The notes below the pieces were generated by a model. It was not told the origin of the DNA. It saw nothing but the letters and a program-made list of their open reading frames with translations, and ran no database searches. This document shows positions 9,453 to 21,896 of a stretch of 64,000 nt of DNA, in pieces (position 1 is the stretch's first letter; every line of letters starts with the position of its first letter). The position numbers and the translations under genes were made by a program. This DNA is from Daucus carota subsp. sativus (lineage: Eukaryota; Streptophyta; Magnoliopsida; Apiales; Apiaceae), in assembly GCF_001625215.2 (NCBI RefSeq), contig NC_030385.2, positions 45,905,598 through 45,969,597 of the forward strand. Direction: 5' to 3'.

Positions 9453-10628
9453 CTAAAGTTTCCGCTTTCGATTGAGACCGGATCCATTTTCCTGCGATGG
9501 ATAGTAATTCACATCAGGAACACACACTAAATCGAATTCTGAGTCCAACATTGGAGATGACTCTGGAACCTCCCAGGCTTGACTTGGATCTGTCCAGGCT
9601 CTAATTAAGCTATCATTTTCATCCACTGCTGATGAGCTATCTATATTACCCTGACTTAAGTTCTCGTTACCAGGGTGATGAGTCTGATGACTCTGATCAG
9701 CTATCCAGGCCTGAACCACGTTATCGTCAGCATCCAGATTAACATCAACTCTCCAGGATGGAACTAAGTTCTCATCAGGATCGACTTCAATGTCATCTAT
9801 GCTGAAAATTGGTGTGCAACAATCCCCTTGCTTGTCATCAACATCACTTTTACTGAAGCCTGTGTTTCCGAAGATATCAGTGAGTTCCCGCTCTGGGATA
9901 CCTTCGGATACACAGGCTTCAGCAGAAGCCAGCCCACCAGGACATGCCTTTTGCACCATTTTACTAGACTTTTGTTTTTTACCACATTTTTGCACTGATG
10001 AGGAAGTGACTGGACTCTGTTTGATTGGCGCGAGCTCGGCTTTCACTCCAGGAACTAGAAAACGCTGGTGAGCTGAGACATGGACGTTCAAGGAGTGGAC
10101 GGCGAGATCACATTGTGAACAGAGCAAAGCTCGATCTTCTCGGCAAAAGAAGAAAGCAACTGCCTCCTGTAAAATCAAGATTTGGTCTTTAATACAATTA
10201 GGAAAGGCTAGATCGTTCGATCTGTTTTCATTTTGGGAATTAAAAAATGAAACAGTTTTTGTTTCTTATTTACTGTTTTTATTTACTGTTTAGCTAAGTA
10301 ATTAGTCACAGATTACACTGTTACTAGTATTTTAAGTTAATAAGTGTTGAAAGGAATGAGTATAGTGATAATCATGTGCAGGAGTTTCAATCAGTACTCC
10401 AAATTCAGCTAACAGTTTTACTTATTTATACTAACCTACACAATTTACCTGACAAACATCACACTTGGGCACTGATGCAGTTTCCACAAGAGCAACTTTG
10501 TGATGTCTGGAAGCCAACTTATTAGCTGTGTGAACATTCTGATCACAACCATAACAAAGAGGAGCTTCATCTCCGCAACACCAAACTGTGGCCTCCCTCA
10601 CTTCACATACCACGCACAAAATTTTCAT
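9453..10628 (-). CDS. Double B-box zinc-finger protein (BBX), tandem copy 3
   Basis: Exon 1 is 10449-10628 (60 codons) and exon 2 is 9453-10166. They join in phase 0 to give 297 residues. Both B-boxes are complete: the first has CVVC, CC and LCYGCD, the second has CDVCQEAVAFFFCREDRALL followed by LCSQCD. There is no CCT domain. The C-terminal half is acidic with WRVD, AWIAD and AWEVPE motifs and ends RKRKL, as in copy 1. It is shorter than copy 1 because of small in-frame gaps, for example around the QKACP segment and near the C-terminus. Both intact copies have open frames and the same splice sites, so both are probably expressed. A nuclear transcription cofactor in light or flowering control is the family role; the exact member cannot be fixed. 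Confidence 0.88.
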
Positions 10629-12030
10629 AGCTAAGTTGTTTCAGAGAGGTGTGTTTAAAGTTACAATTTATAGTTGTGTAGCTACAGAGAGGTGTGATAA
10701 AGAGAAGGAAAAACTCCTGACAGGTAGAATTTATAGATAAGTAGCTTTAGAGAGGTGTGATAAAGAGAAGGAAAAACTATTGACAGGTAGGATTCACAGT
10801 TAAGTAGCTTTAGAGAGGTGTGATAAAGAGATGGAGATAACTCCTTGACAGGTAGAATTTATGAAGGTAATTATATGCTAGTGTTTAGATACAGTGAAGA
10901 AGATGTGATGAAAGTTACGTTGTGGGAAGGAAATAGGTTGGTATTTATAGTTGATGTTTATGGAGTGAGAGATGTTTTTATGGAGTGAGAGATGTTTTAG
11001 CGTCTATAGGTAAGAAAGATGAAATGAAAGTTAGATTTTGTGGAAGGAGATACACCAGTATAATAGGTGTTTAGATTTACACGATGAAAAGATAAGACCA
11101 GAGTTAGGTTTTGTAGAAGATGTGGAGAGGTGTTTAGGGTTTACAAGATGAGTAAGATGTAATATATAATTTTATAAAAATGAATACATATATGAGATAG
11201 ATGAGATGTTATATATATAATATTATCAAAATGGATCGCAAAAAAATTATAACTTCAAGTGGTATACATTTTCTATTTCTAATAAAATAATGTCATATAA
11301 ATTACAATACAAAAAATCGATTCAATAATCATTTGTTAGCTTTAAAAACAACTCAATGTAAATCATGTATTTATATTTTAGTGAGTGTATTAGAAGTTAT
11401 ATATATACGTTAATAACATTCTGCAATTATGATCATATTGATCGATAAAAATATTTTGAAATTTTAACAGATAGCAATACGAGTAATAGATTTATTATTT
11501 AAGTTATATGACGAGCTCTAGATTTTATTATCGTTTGTTTCATTAATTTGATAAATAATTTATATTTACAATAATATTACCAAATAAATACGGACATTAA
11601 TTAGTCGTGTTGTGTTCCTTACTAGCTAGTGTTGTGTGGGGTCTCTGGAACATATTTTGTCATTACTTAGGGTTCCTTCACCTTGTGGTTTTATTTCTTT
11701 TAGTATAATTTTTCATCCAAGAACTGGACTCTGAAGAAGACAATCTTATCGTCTTGGGCCTCTTGGCTACGATGCATAATATATTAAACTGCAAAATTCA
11801 CTGTGATTTTTCGGATTTGCACTCTGGCCTCTGGGTGTATATAAATAAAATCGCGATCCTCATCTTCGCAGCCTTAGGGTGAAACGAAGAGTCAGCGAGA
11901 CAGCATTCCTCGAAGCTGCCCGTTTTGCAACCGCCATAAAAAAAAATTCAAAATCAGTGTCACATACAAGCATGCTAGTTTGGTATACTTACCTTGAAGT
12001 AATAAATATTTATATTCAGGAAAAAGGTTA
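10629..12030 (-). promoter_or_regulatory. Upstream region of BBX copy 3
   Basis: This is the promoter side of the gene at 9453-10628. Right above the ATG are three tandem modules of about 63 bp (10677-10860) containing AGAGGTGTGATAAAGAG and GACAGGTAG. Farther out come the AT-rich block and the GTGAAACGAAGAGTCAGC block near 11879, shared with copies 0 and 2. No large insertion is seen, so this copy gives the empty-site reference together with copy 1. Confidence 0.6.
10677..10860. repeat. Three tandem modules of about 63 bp next to the BBX start
   Basis: Units begin near 10677, 10740 and 10804 with GTAGCT(T/A)(T/C)AGAGAGGTGTGATAAAG. The related modules in copies 1 and 2 are spaced farther apart and are more diverged. 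On the BBX strand each carries TATCACACCTCTCT. They lie 50-240 bases before the ATG, so they are either 5' UTR or proximal promoter. Confidence 0.75.
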
Positions 12031-12884
12031 AATTTATGAATTTATCTTAACAAAAAAAAAATAATAAGCCAAACATGCCAAAAAAGGATTAATCCCAATA
12101 ATTATCCAAGTGAATTTTATATATCTTAGAGTAAGATTTTTCGGGATGTTTTCCAGAGTTCCATGATCCAAGTTCTGACAGTACAATAACTTCAGAAAAT
12201 GTTATATATCAAAATTTTTAGATGTTTTCTAAATTTCCATGATTCAGGTTGTATCATAGGATCACTTTCCGGAGTTGGGGTAGGGAGGATCACTTTCCGG
12301 AGTTGGGGTAGGGGGCATTACAATAACTTCAAAGTTCGGACAAATCTACGTATTAAGATATACTATACTGTGTTTGTCCCACATTGACAGATGAGAATCT
12401 GGTGAGAGAGTTGATGAGTTCTGATTTACATTTACAGATGCTCCTTCATCGATTTCCTTCGCCTTCCACAATGTGCTTATTCGAGCCTTCAGTTCACCAT
12501 CTTTAGCTCTTTCCGACGGCTAGTCAGTTTCATCCCCCTGTTTAACATATTCCACATATCCTGTAAAGAAGATAATAGAATGAGGCCTATAACAGGCATC
12601 ATATTAAAATTCAACTTCCACAAGTAAAGATTCATCTAGACATGTATTACCTTTCATTTCTCTGCACAATGTATACAATAAACATATGCAACTCACAGTC
12701 ACATGTATGTACAGTTACATAGACTAAACTACATAGAACTATACAATTACAAATTTGATTAAAAAAAGAGAAAGTACTTCATCAAAAAAAAAAAAAAAAA
12801 GAGGGAGTACCTGCACAGACGAGTTTAGTCTTGCTACAGCAGTAACATGTGGTGAGGCAAAATAATGTTCAAGTTGGGGACTGA
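12031..12884. other. Gap between BBX copy 3 and the kinase, with probable kinase 3' exon
   Basis: A 28-bp unit starting GGATCACTTTCCGGAGTTGG is repeated twice at 12259-12313. On the minus strand a donor-like CAG|GTACTC at about 12813 and an acceptor TTTACAG|GATATG at about 12560 bracket an intron, so the kinase transcript probably ends in an exon at about 12430-12558. A run of 17 A lies near 12785. The segment 12530-12815 is the source or sister of the fragment at 2411-2700. Confidence 0.5.
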
Positions 12885-15143
12885 TCATTTTACCAAGTGG
12901 TGAGGCAAAAAGACTTTTAAAGTTGGGGCCTGGGAAGATAATTCAACTGTATCCTGATGTTCGATTGTATAGACTGTATGAGCACCGTCAACGTAGATAA
13001 GCCCTTCTTTACAAAACCATGTTGTATGCAAGGACTGATCATATTTCACTGTTCCATGCATTAAGCTGGAGTCTGCTGCTTTAGGAAGAATTGGTTCCCT
13101 GACTATATACTGAAGATCCTTGGATAGAATGGGCATAGAGAATCCACCTGCCGAGTGTATTGCAGCTGTTGACCCCGCAGCAGTAGAGATTCTGAGACCA
13201 CTTGATCGACAGTTTACCAATGAAGAACAGGATGAGCCATCTTTAATAATTCTGCCAAGCGTAAGGGTAGTTGTAATGTAAATTTCAGAGAACATGTAAG
13301 CTTGTTTGTATACAAGAGAAAAATCCATCTCTCGTTTTATTACATCTACTAAACGAAAAGTTAAAACTCACTTGAATGAGAATCTGGATACTGCTGCAGG
13401 ACATGGATGCGCAACTAAAATATCATTTAGAGCATACGTTGGAAGCATCTCAGAGTTTATCCGAATTGACATTCTTGACAATTCAGAAGGACCAGACCGA
13501 TTCTCAAGAATGTCATCCAATACCTAGAGGATATTAAAAAATCAATTATGTATAAAGAAGTAGGCTAAGAATTTAAAAAGCGAAATAAGCTAGCTAAATC
13601 TTAATATTAATAAGAGGGTAAAACTAGACAAATAAGCATATTGAACTCACCTAATTAAGATGCTACTTAGAAGAGTCACTTTTCTGAACTCGACACAACT
13701 AAGCTTTATTTTTAGAACACAAACCAAAAAAATAAATAAAAGAAGCCTAATACCAAACTTGTTAGGACCTACTTGTTCGAAGTTTTTGACAGTTGCTGCA
13801 CAAAGGTACCCAGTGCTTCTTGTAGCATCAAACTCATTACTACATTCTTCCACCTACATCATTTTATAATGTCAAACACATTATTCTCCTTATACCAAAA
13901 TTATTACAGTCGCAACAAAAGCAATAAACATAACCTCTTTGACTTGTGTGGGATCAGAATTTACTCCAAGAACAGGAACCGAATCATCAATAAAGTGGCT
14001 TGCTTGCAAAAGTGTGCCATCACCACCAACAGTAATAACTAGGTCCACATCACGAATTGGTTGTGATAGATCACTTCGAAAAACAGGCTTCCAGTCAACA
14101 TACTTTTTCCGCAAAATATTCTGACAAAAGTTTATAGCTTCTTTATGAACCATCCGCCTGTCTTCCAGATAACTTAACACCTACAGTGAGTTTAACAGTA
14201 ACACATTCACTTCAGAAAACAATACTCCCTCCGTCCCCCTGAGTAGTATACATTGGGGGACGGGGACGCGGCACGGACTTTAATGCTCCTGTAAAGTATA
14301 GTTGTGTAATTTATTTTTAAAATTTTCTTTTTCTGAATTAAAGTTTGGATGTTATATTTTTATTCAGAAAAAGAAAATCTCAAAAATAAGTTACGGAACT
14401 ATATTTTATAAGAGCATTGAAATGCGTGTCGAACAGTTGAAAAGAAACGTATACAATTAAATGGGACAGAGGGAGTACCAGTTTATCAAGAATCAAGATA
14501 ACTGTCAGAAATATGTAGCTGATAGACGCATACCAAAATGCTAATTTCGCAATTTATAGTTTATAACAATGAGAACTCTCGATCAAGCATTAAGGGGGTG
14601 CACGGTTGGGATTCTTAAAAAAAATCATACTTAAAATCCAAGTGTATTCAATTCGGATTTTAAAAAATATATTAGAATCTTGAGGTATTGAACCTGGAAT
14701 TCTGGATTATAAATGCACTACTCATAACTAACAGAAAGAAAGAAAAAAGGAAACCCAAAAATGTTTTCAGTCAGGCATTTCGTCAAACAGGTAATTCACA
14801 TCCCAATATTTGAAACATATATACTCGAGATACCTCAGTTCATAAATGTACCAACACGTTGTGTATCCAATTACTCACAACAATCATGTAACTAAACAAT
14901 GGACATTATTGATCAGTCATATAATATAACAATATGGAATAAACTTTTTTTCAGTAAGGCATTTGATCAAACATTTGATGTACACTGCATTGCAGTTAAA
15001 ATTGAACTGAAAGAAAGGAGCTTTTGAATTACCTTAGAAGAAGGGCTGTTTTTAATGGCGGCAGAGAGAGCAGATTTATTATTTGTGGGGGCTAGAAAGA
15101 CGTCAAAGGGCTTCAGCAGCAGCAGAAGACGCCTCCTCGCCAT
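12885..15143 (-). CDS. NADK3: NADH/NAD kinase, NADK3 type
   Basis: Five coding exons are seen on the minus strand: 15033-15143, 13935-14180, 13773-13853, 13372-13523 and 12885-13251. They join in frame to 318 residues, close to the 317 of Arabidopsis NADK3 as I recall it. The ATP-NAD kinase signature GGDGTLL (in ITVGGDGTLLQASHF) is in exon 2, and the second family motif AAGSTAA is in exon 5. The enzyme phosphorylates NADH or NAD to the NADP form; the Arabidopsis protein prefers NADH and is peroxisomal. The start is the ATG at 15143, which gives MARRRLLLLLKP, matching the family. The protein ends PHHLVK with no visible peroxisomal SKL-type tail, and a short local duplication surrounds the stop. 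Intron 1 holds a Stowaway-type MITE. Confidence 0.92.
14225..14475. mobile_element. Stowaway-type MITE in kinase intron 1
   Basis: The element has ends CTCCCTCCGTCCCCCTGAG and, at right, GGGACAGAGGGAG, flanked by TA on both sides (14223-14224 and 14476-14477). The left end carries a small self-complementary piece around ACATTGGGGGACGGGG. It is almost identical along its length to the element at 38769-39019. There is no coding capacity. Confidence 0.85.
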
Positions 15144-15149
15144 CACCAA

Positions 15150-17519
15150 ACCTTTCTTTTCCTCCTGCTAACTTGCCACCAGTTTACCACTATGCTCCTT
15201 TTCAATAAATAATTATTTAGTTTTAAAAATTTTATTTTGGAGATCGATTGTTATAAATTACAGAAAATTCACATAATTACGTTAATAAATATTATGTTAA
15301 TAAAATTGTTAATTTCAGTGTAAATTGAAGTCGAAAAAAATTGAAAAAATGAAACTAAAAAATATTATTTTGACAAAATTATTTAATATATGAGAAATTC
15401 CACTTTTGCGTGAATGGCGGTCAAATTTTCTCTGCAACGGCGTTTAATATATGAAAATACATTTTTCTTGGATAATATAGTGAAAACATTTTTTTTTCCT
15501 AATGTAAAACAGGGCAACAGTTGTCAGTTTATGAGTAAAAAGACTCACTGGGCCGAGACTGGGAGGGATAATATAGTGGAAACTTTATCCAAAGACCTTT
15601 AATTTTGCAGGCCCAATTTATCCCGTGGGCTGGACCTGTTATTGGTCAATTCGGTCTGATTATTCCAGATCAAGGTTTAATCACCGAGTATGGGCTTCTT
15701 TTCTGGAATGGGATAACTTTACAAAAATAATACTTTGTCCAACTGTGTAACACACGATATATAAGATAATGAACATTTCCAAACCCCAAATGAAATCTAA
15801 ATTTAACTTCAAATCAAAAGAATCTTTAAAAAAAATCAAATCATAAGGAATATGTTTCTTAAAATGTTTTCGTGATATGACGACCTGATTCTTAAAAAAA
15901 TTTGAGGACACGTCTTACTTTTTAAGAATAAGATAATAATTATACAGCCTATTTCTGAAATACAAAATGGAATCCACTAGAATTAATTTTTGTACCGACA
16001 AAGGAATATATTTCTAAAAATATTTTTATAACTTTGTAAAAAATGAAAATTATATATGAAATGAACTCCGCTGCATACCAAACAAACAGTAAATATCAGA
16101 AGGAGACGACAATCCGGATGGTCTAGAGTTGTCGACAGACATGATATTTGACATGATAATTGATACATATGCCTCCACTCAACCACATATTGTAGCCCTG
16201 TCCAGATCTTTGTGACCAAGTGTTTATTTTGACAACCTAATTTATCGAATTTCTGTATATGATTTTCTTTTCTCTGGGGGACTCGGTTGGCAATCTGATA
16301 AGGTACCAAGTTACAGTGCTCGCTACAATTACCCACTACAGTATCTGCTCCCGCTACAGTGCGTGGATATCCCAGAACAAATCTCATCATTACAAGGTAC
16401 AAGGCAAACAGGATAAAAAGCATGCACAAATCCCTAAATGACAAAAAAGACAGTAGCTGCACCAGAACAGACAACCATACTGGGGACTGGGGAGTAGGTA
16501 TGGACCCGCGTCCGCCACTGTAGCTATAGTAGCGGGTGAAGGCCTATATGAAGGGGTCCCCAGCCAAAGAGGAAGGTAAGTGCAAATTCTCTCTCAAAAC
16601 TCTCTCTACCAAAGCATATCGCATCATATATTTAGAGTGAAAACTCTCTGATTTCCCTAACTTGTCAAACACATTCCGATCACTTATTATCACGGCGAAG
16701 GCGCTTCACGAGACACACCCCGTGCTTCGTTGTTTTGCAGGTTAGGTCTTTATCCAAGTTTCCCGGAACAGTGTATTGGACCCACGACGAGAAAAGGAGT
16801 TATCACGATCTATGTTAGATACCAATTATTTTATAACAGTTTTGAATATATTTTTAACTTTTTTACAAATGTATTATGGTTTTTGTTTCTTATATATTAC
16901 ATTAATAGATTTATTACTAACATTAAAAATGGAATTTTTTGGAAGTTGTTGTATCGTGAGTAACGTGTATATTTGATTTTTTGACAAAATACATTCACAA
17001 AATTAATTATCTTTAAAAAATCAACCATAATTAGAATATTTGTGTCCAAATTTTTTTGTCTAACTTAAAAATTCTTTGAGAACAATAACTTTACTCCTAT
17101 ACAACAAAATACAACAAAATATTAAAGAAGTTCTTGACCACGAATCAAACAAAATGCTAAAATTCTCCTAGACCACGAACCAAGAGTGTATCCAATAACG
17201 GTGAATTTTTATTGCGGAAAAAGAAAACAAAGATCCCATAGCCACAAACGATTGTAGCCCACAAAATATGATCAGACAACAAGGAAAGAAAACGTACAAG
17301 ACAGCAAGTCACTTAAATATTTCACATGGAATCTTCTTTCTTGATTTAGCATTTTCCAAACGTGCGAATTTAAGTTCACAAATATAAATTCAGACACACA
17401 CACAGCCACACAGCAGACACACAATTATCTTACAAAACGTACTTATAAACATTAGATATTCTTGGTTTCTTACAACTAGGAAATCAGCAGAGAGTTCCGG
17501 GTTGAGTTTGAGTTTGACC
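15150..17519. other. Intergenic region between divergent kinase and SWEET genes
   Basis: This is about 2.3 kb with no gene I can support. The first few hundred bases should hold the kinase promoter and 5' UTR, and the last few hundred (about 17200-17519) the SWEET promoter and leader. The middle is AT-rich, apart from a less AT-rich patch at about 16480-16830 listed separately. Confidence 0.5.
16490..16830. mobile_element. Possible LTR-element remnant
   Basis: This patch is richer in GC than its surroundings. It holds CTCTC-rich leader-like sequence and, near its right side, AATTGGTATC on the minus strand, which resembles a methionine-tRNA primer site of plant LTR elements. No gag or pol homology is visible and no paired LTR was found, so this can only be a fossil fragment. 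Age and family are unclear. Confidence 0.25.
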
Positions 17520-19304
17520 ATGTTCATGATTTCTGCTCAAACGTTGACCATTTGCAAGGATGCAGCTGGTGTGGCTGGTATGCTCTCTTAATCTTCTTGA
17601 TCTCCAACACTTTGATTGTATACATTAATGTGTTTCACAAGATTTGCTTTACTTGTTGGTTCAGAGACAATTTTGCTATTGTAAATTATTGTAAATTTGA
17701 TGAATTCCCACTCGGAAAGTTTTGGAGTTTCTTGATTTTTGCTTTGTTGAAATTTAGATATGGGCAATTGTGATATTTGTGAATTTGGGTTCTTTTTATT
17801 GGTGATTCTTGAACATTGAATAATATATGATCTTAAGCCTCAAACTAACATGGTTGGTTTAATTTAATTATGTGTTTGTGTAGTCTGGTTGGTTTGTTTT
17901 TTTTCTCGTTCAATTGTACAATTGAGGAGATGGGGTTTACAATAATAATATATGGGAATTGTTTGGAACTAGAGTATGTTGTTGATAATTTGATTATGAG
18001 AAATTGAGGCCAACACGAGTTAACTCTGGCTTTCTTGAGATGATCTGACCTCGAGATGAAAGATCATCTCAAAGTAGTTTTATAAGTTGATTCTCTCTTT
18101 TTCTGGGCAATGTAAATTCTTACATTACATCTGCCTCTTGCAGGTAACATCTTTGCTTTTGGGCTCTTTATATCACCGATGTAAGTTTTGCTCCATAGTT
18201 TTTCAGCGTTTGGCTAGATCTTCTACAACTGGACTTTTAAGGCAAAATAAGAAGAAATCAAGAATTAAGTTTACTGGACACAAATAAATGCAGTTATAAT
18301 CAGATATGTACAGGTTCTTCTTCGCATAATCACACCTTTTTCTCTATACAATTGCAGACCCACTTTTAGGCGTATTATGAGGAACCAGTGTACGGAAGAC
18401 TTCTCAGGTCTTCCATATCTATATGCCCTCTTGAACTGCTTGATTTGTGCTTGGTATGGCACGCCATTTATGTCAGATGATAATGTGCTGGTTACTACTG
18501 TCAATACAATTGGTGCCATGTTTCAGTTAACTTATGTTATCCTCTACATTGTTTATGCGGAAAAAAGCAAAAAGGTTGGTTGTCCCTGTATCCCAAAATC
18601 CAAGTGCATTTGTATTCATCTTCTTCTCTTTATTAGAATTGTTGGTCTGAATATTCTATATGAGTTACTGATTTAAAATTTTGATGTTTCAGTTAAACAC
18701 TTTTGTGTTGCTGATGGCAATTTTTGGTGTATTTGCAATCATATTATCTGCAAGCTTATTTTTACTAGACCGACCAACACGCCATCTCATCGTTGGATTC
18801 TTGACTTGTGCTTCACTGATATCAATGTTTGCTTCCCCATTGTTTATAATCGTAAGTTTTTTCTGCTTGTGTAACTTTCTCTTTGTTTCTGTTTTGAGAT
18901 TTTGTATCATTCTATCTTACCATCTAATCATCTATGCAAATACAATCATGCTAACTCGGTGTATATTTTTTCACAGAGATTGGTGATTCGAACAAAGAGT
19001 GTTGAATTCATGCCCTTTTACCTCTCCCTTTCAACATTCGCGATGAGTGTATCATTCATGTTGTATGGAATCTTCAATTTTGACCCCTTCGTATATGTGA
19101 GTTTTCATACCCATCTTTGCTTTCATATGAGCTTTGGTTCTGTTTCTCTGGGTGATATGTTTAATATATGCTCCTTTGTTTAAATTTCAGGTCCCAAATG
19201 GAATAGGAACAATTCTAGGATCTGTGCAATTGTTGCTGTTTCTGTATTACGAAAGAAAAGATACGGATCACACTAGAGAACCCTTGATAGAGTCATTTCC
19301 GTAA
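17520..19304 (+). CDS. SWEET2: SWEET sugar transporter, SWEET2 type
   Basis: Six exons are seen: 17520-17577, 18144-18180, 18358-18574, 18693-18851, 18977-19096 and 19191-19304. They give 234 residues. Two MtN3/saliva repeats are present. The first contains EDFSGLPYLYALLNCLICAW and ends with NTIGAMFQL. The second contains VGFLTCASLISMFASPL, RTKSVEFMPFYLSLS and VPNGIGT. The order matches Arabidopsis SWEET2 closely, a tonoplast facilitator that moves glucose analogues into vacuoles and limits sugar loss from roots. Seven membrane spans are expected. The usual MPTF after repeat 1 reads IPTF because the codon is split AT|A over an intron. The short C-terminal tail EPLIESFP matches the family. Start ATG at 17520 gives MFMISAQTLTICKDAAGVAG. 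Confidence 0.93.
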
Positions 19305-20125
19305 GAAGGTGCCTTGGCTATGTACAATTGTATATCTTATTTGTTTTTACTTGAAAGGAATTTTTTCTCTTGTCGAGAATTCACTCCATTGAAAACCATA
19401 GCCATGTTGTTTCTTTTTATGGCATAATCGAGAATGGACAATTATTCATCGGATTTCTGGTTCACTTGCTTGCTCAGTAATCATTGAGCAGGCCATTTCC
19501 AATTGGTTATGACTGCTCATGCGTCATTTTTTTCTTGTACTAGCTTCTTTGATATGGTATGTTCGGAATATAGATCCATTAAGCATGGGACTACTTTACC
19601 GCAATATGAAAATTTTCTCATATTTGCGTTCATTCAACACCTCTAGGACACTCCTTTTGGAAAGAACAAATATTTAACTGTACCTGTTGATTCATTTGTC
19701 TGAAATTTAGCTCGCATTTCTTGCAATATTAGTTTGTGGATTTGGAGATGAGATTGAAGTAGAAGCTTTAAGAAAACAGTCTGAATAGCTATGCTAAGTG
19801 TTTATTTTCAGTCTGTTCTGTCAGAATGGATCACTTTTTGTGCTCACCGTGTATCCATTTTAATGTTTTAAACATATTTTTAGATCGCCTGTTTGTGATG
19901 TGAAAATTGATTTTACTTCTGTTCTTGCTTTTATAATGGTAGCTTACTAATGAAGTTGAATCAACACATTAGATGAAATGAAGCAGTTCATCAACTTAGT
20001 AACTAGGTGCTACAAAGGGATGCATACAAAATGATAAGTGGCCTGAAAACCTCCTAAAGAAGCCCTGTTTATCTTCCCTAGAGGCTACAGCTACCAGAAA
20101 TTTGTCCATGGCCGAGATCAGATAT
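19305..20125. other. Converging 3' flanks
   Basis: This gap of about 820 bp lies between the ends of two converging genes. It should contain both 3' UTRs. No open frame, repeat or RNA gene stands out. Confidence 0.5.
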
Positions 20126-20765
20126 CTACAGTAATTCCCTCAGAGTTGTCTTCACTATTATATGATCCTGTAAAACACAACCCAGAAACAATTAGAGATC
20201 ACCGATGATATGATTATATAACTAATGTCACTGATCATGGCATTGTAGGTAGTAGTACCTGGTGATCATGATTAGGGGTTCCCTTCAGGGAGTTCTCCTC
20301 GAGAGGTCTCCCTCTTTCATCATAAAGAATAAGCCCACTAAACCTCGGCAACTCACACTTCTCTCCCATAAGTATCGGCCTTTGCCACACCGGTGACACC
20401 AAGTCCCGCGTCCTCTGCCACCCCACCCCACGCTCAGCCAAGCCCGTCGAGACCAACAAAGGTCTCACCTTCTCCCTCCTACTTGCAGAACTTCTACTCT
20501 CTTCCCACCTACTTGCATTGCTCCATCTCACCGACTTCATCAACACCCTCTTCACCGAACCCCATCTGGCCCTCCTCTGCTCTGGCCATATGTCACCGCC
20601 TAGCTCAACGTCTGCATTAACAAGCCTGTTCTTTCGAGCCCTCTTCACCTTGACAACAATGACAATGCACAGGCCAATGACAAGACCAGCAGTGCATATA
20701 AACAAGAGGGCTGCCCCTTGTATTGAAAGCTTACATTTATCAACTAAGTTCAACAAACCTTTCAT
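20126..20765 (-). CDS. Conserved plant single-pass membrane protein of unknown function
   Basis: The first exon is 20259-20765 (169 codons). A donor CAG|GTACTA then joins a likely second exon 20126-20167 after TTTTACAG, giving 182 residues ending in RELL. Without splicing the frame ends 176 codons in at 20235. Residues about 15-38 form one strong membrane helix, followed by a basic KVKRARKN stretch, which suggests the bulk of the protein is cytosolic. The segment SPVWQRPILMGEKCELPRFS followed by GLILYDERGRPL looks like a conserved core that I recall from uncharacterised plant proteins. No catalytic motif is visible. The codon use and splice sites support a real gene, but its role is unknown. 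Confidence 0.75.
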
Positions 20766-21896
20766 AATTCTTTGCTATAGTCTTTTCACAGAGGAATTTG
20801 TGGTGCAACTATAAATATAGAGTGACTCCATTGGGAATGAGATGGTTAATGTGTTCTGCGGTTCACCAGCAAGTAGCCTCTAGCATGTCACGGGGATATT
20901 GAAGAATGCTTTAAATTAAGAAATGTGCATCCAAAAAATTTCAAGTTGCTGTAATTAAATCGGCGGTGAATCATTTTCTCATCATGGTGGCTGTTTCACT
21001 ACATTTAGGTTAGGCTTTATTTTTTTTCCCTTTAAATAGGATAAATATATTAATCAACCAAATCATGCACCATACAGTTCATCACGATGTAATATCTAAT
21101 CTTAAACGAATGACATGATTCATGAAAAATGGATTAATCAGCGATTGTAAATTAATTATGTTTTTAATTTTAAAGAAAAAAAAAGTTAGTTTTCGATCTA
21201 TTACATAAATATATAACTTTAGAAAAAATTAAGAAAAATAAAGTTGATAAGTTATTTATTTGAGTAACAGAATTGATTATTATTAATAGAAATTATAAAT
21301 TAAGTGTTCAAAAAATACAATACCGACTTTAACTTTACATCAATCTTGTTTTAGATTTCAAGTTAATATTCAATTTATTACATTCTAAGTTTAAAAGTCA
21401 ACCTGACTTGGGTACAAGGACAAAGAGGCTCGTAGTCACCTGGAGCTTCTAACTATGGAAAAAGCAATGCAGCATAACATGCTTTTGGTTTATCTTAAAA
21501 GATTGTTTATTGTTTATAAATGAAAATTTTTAATTAATATATACTTAGATAATTTTTTATATTTATAATTTATTGATGTAAAAAATAATAATATAATAAT
21601 ATAATATTATTAATTATTTTTTAAAGTTAGAAGAATCATACTTTTAAATAAAAAGTGGACATTTTTTATCTTAAAATAAAAATTACTTTTTTATCCTCTT
21701 GCGTTGCAAAAGAGTGGTTTTTTCCTTAACAAGTTTTATTTTTTATATTTTTTTATACTAAAATTTAAAATAATTAATAAATCACATCATCCAAAAAATT
21801 TAAATAATTTAATAATCATAACCTGCTTGTCACTTATAATCCACTGCTTTATCAAATAATAATGAAATTTGATTATAGACTGTCACTTATAATTTA

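Noticed and set aside
10629-12030. CRISPR-like reading of the spaced repeats near the BBX starts
   Set aside because: The units are direct minisatellites in a plant nuclear genome, with no unique spacers of constant length and no cas genes.
15983-16474. Minus-strand open frame of 163 codons
   Set aside because: No recognisable domain or start context, and amino-acid composition typical of random AT-rich DNA. A spurious frame is more likely.
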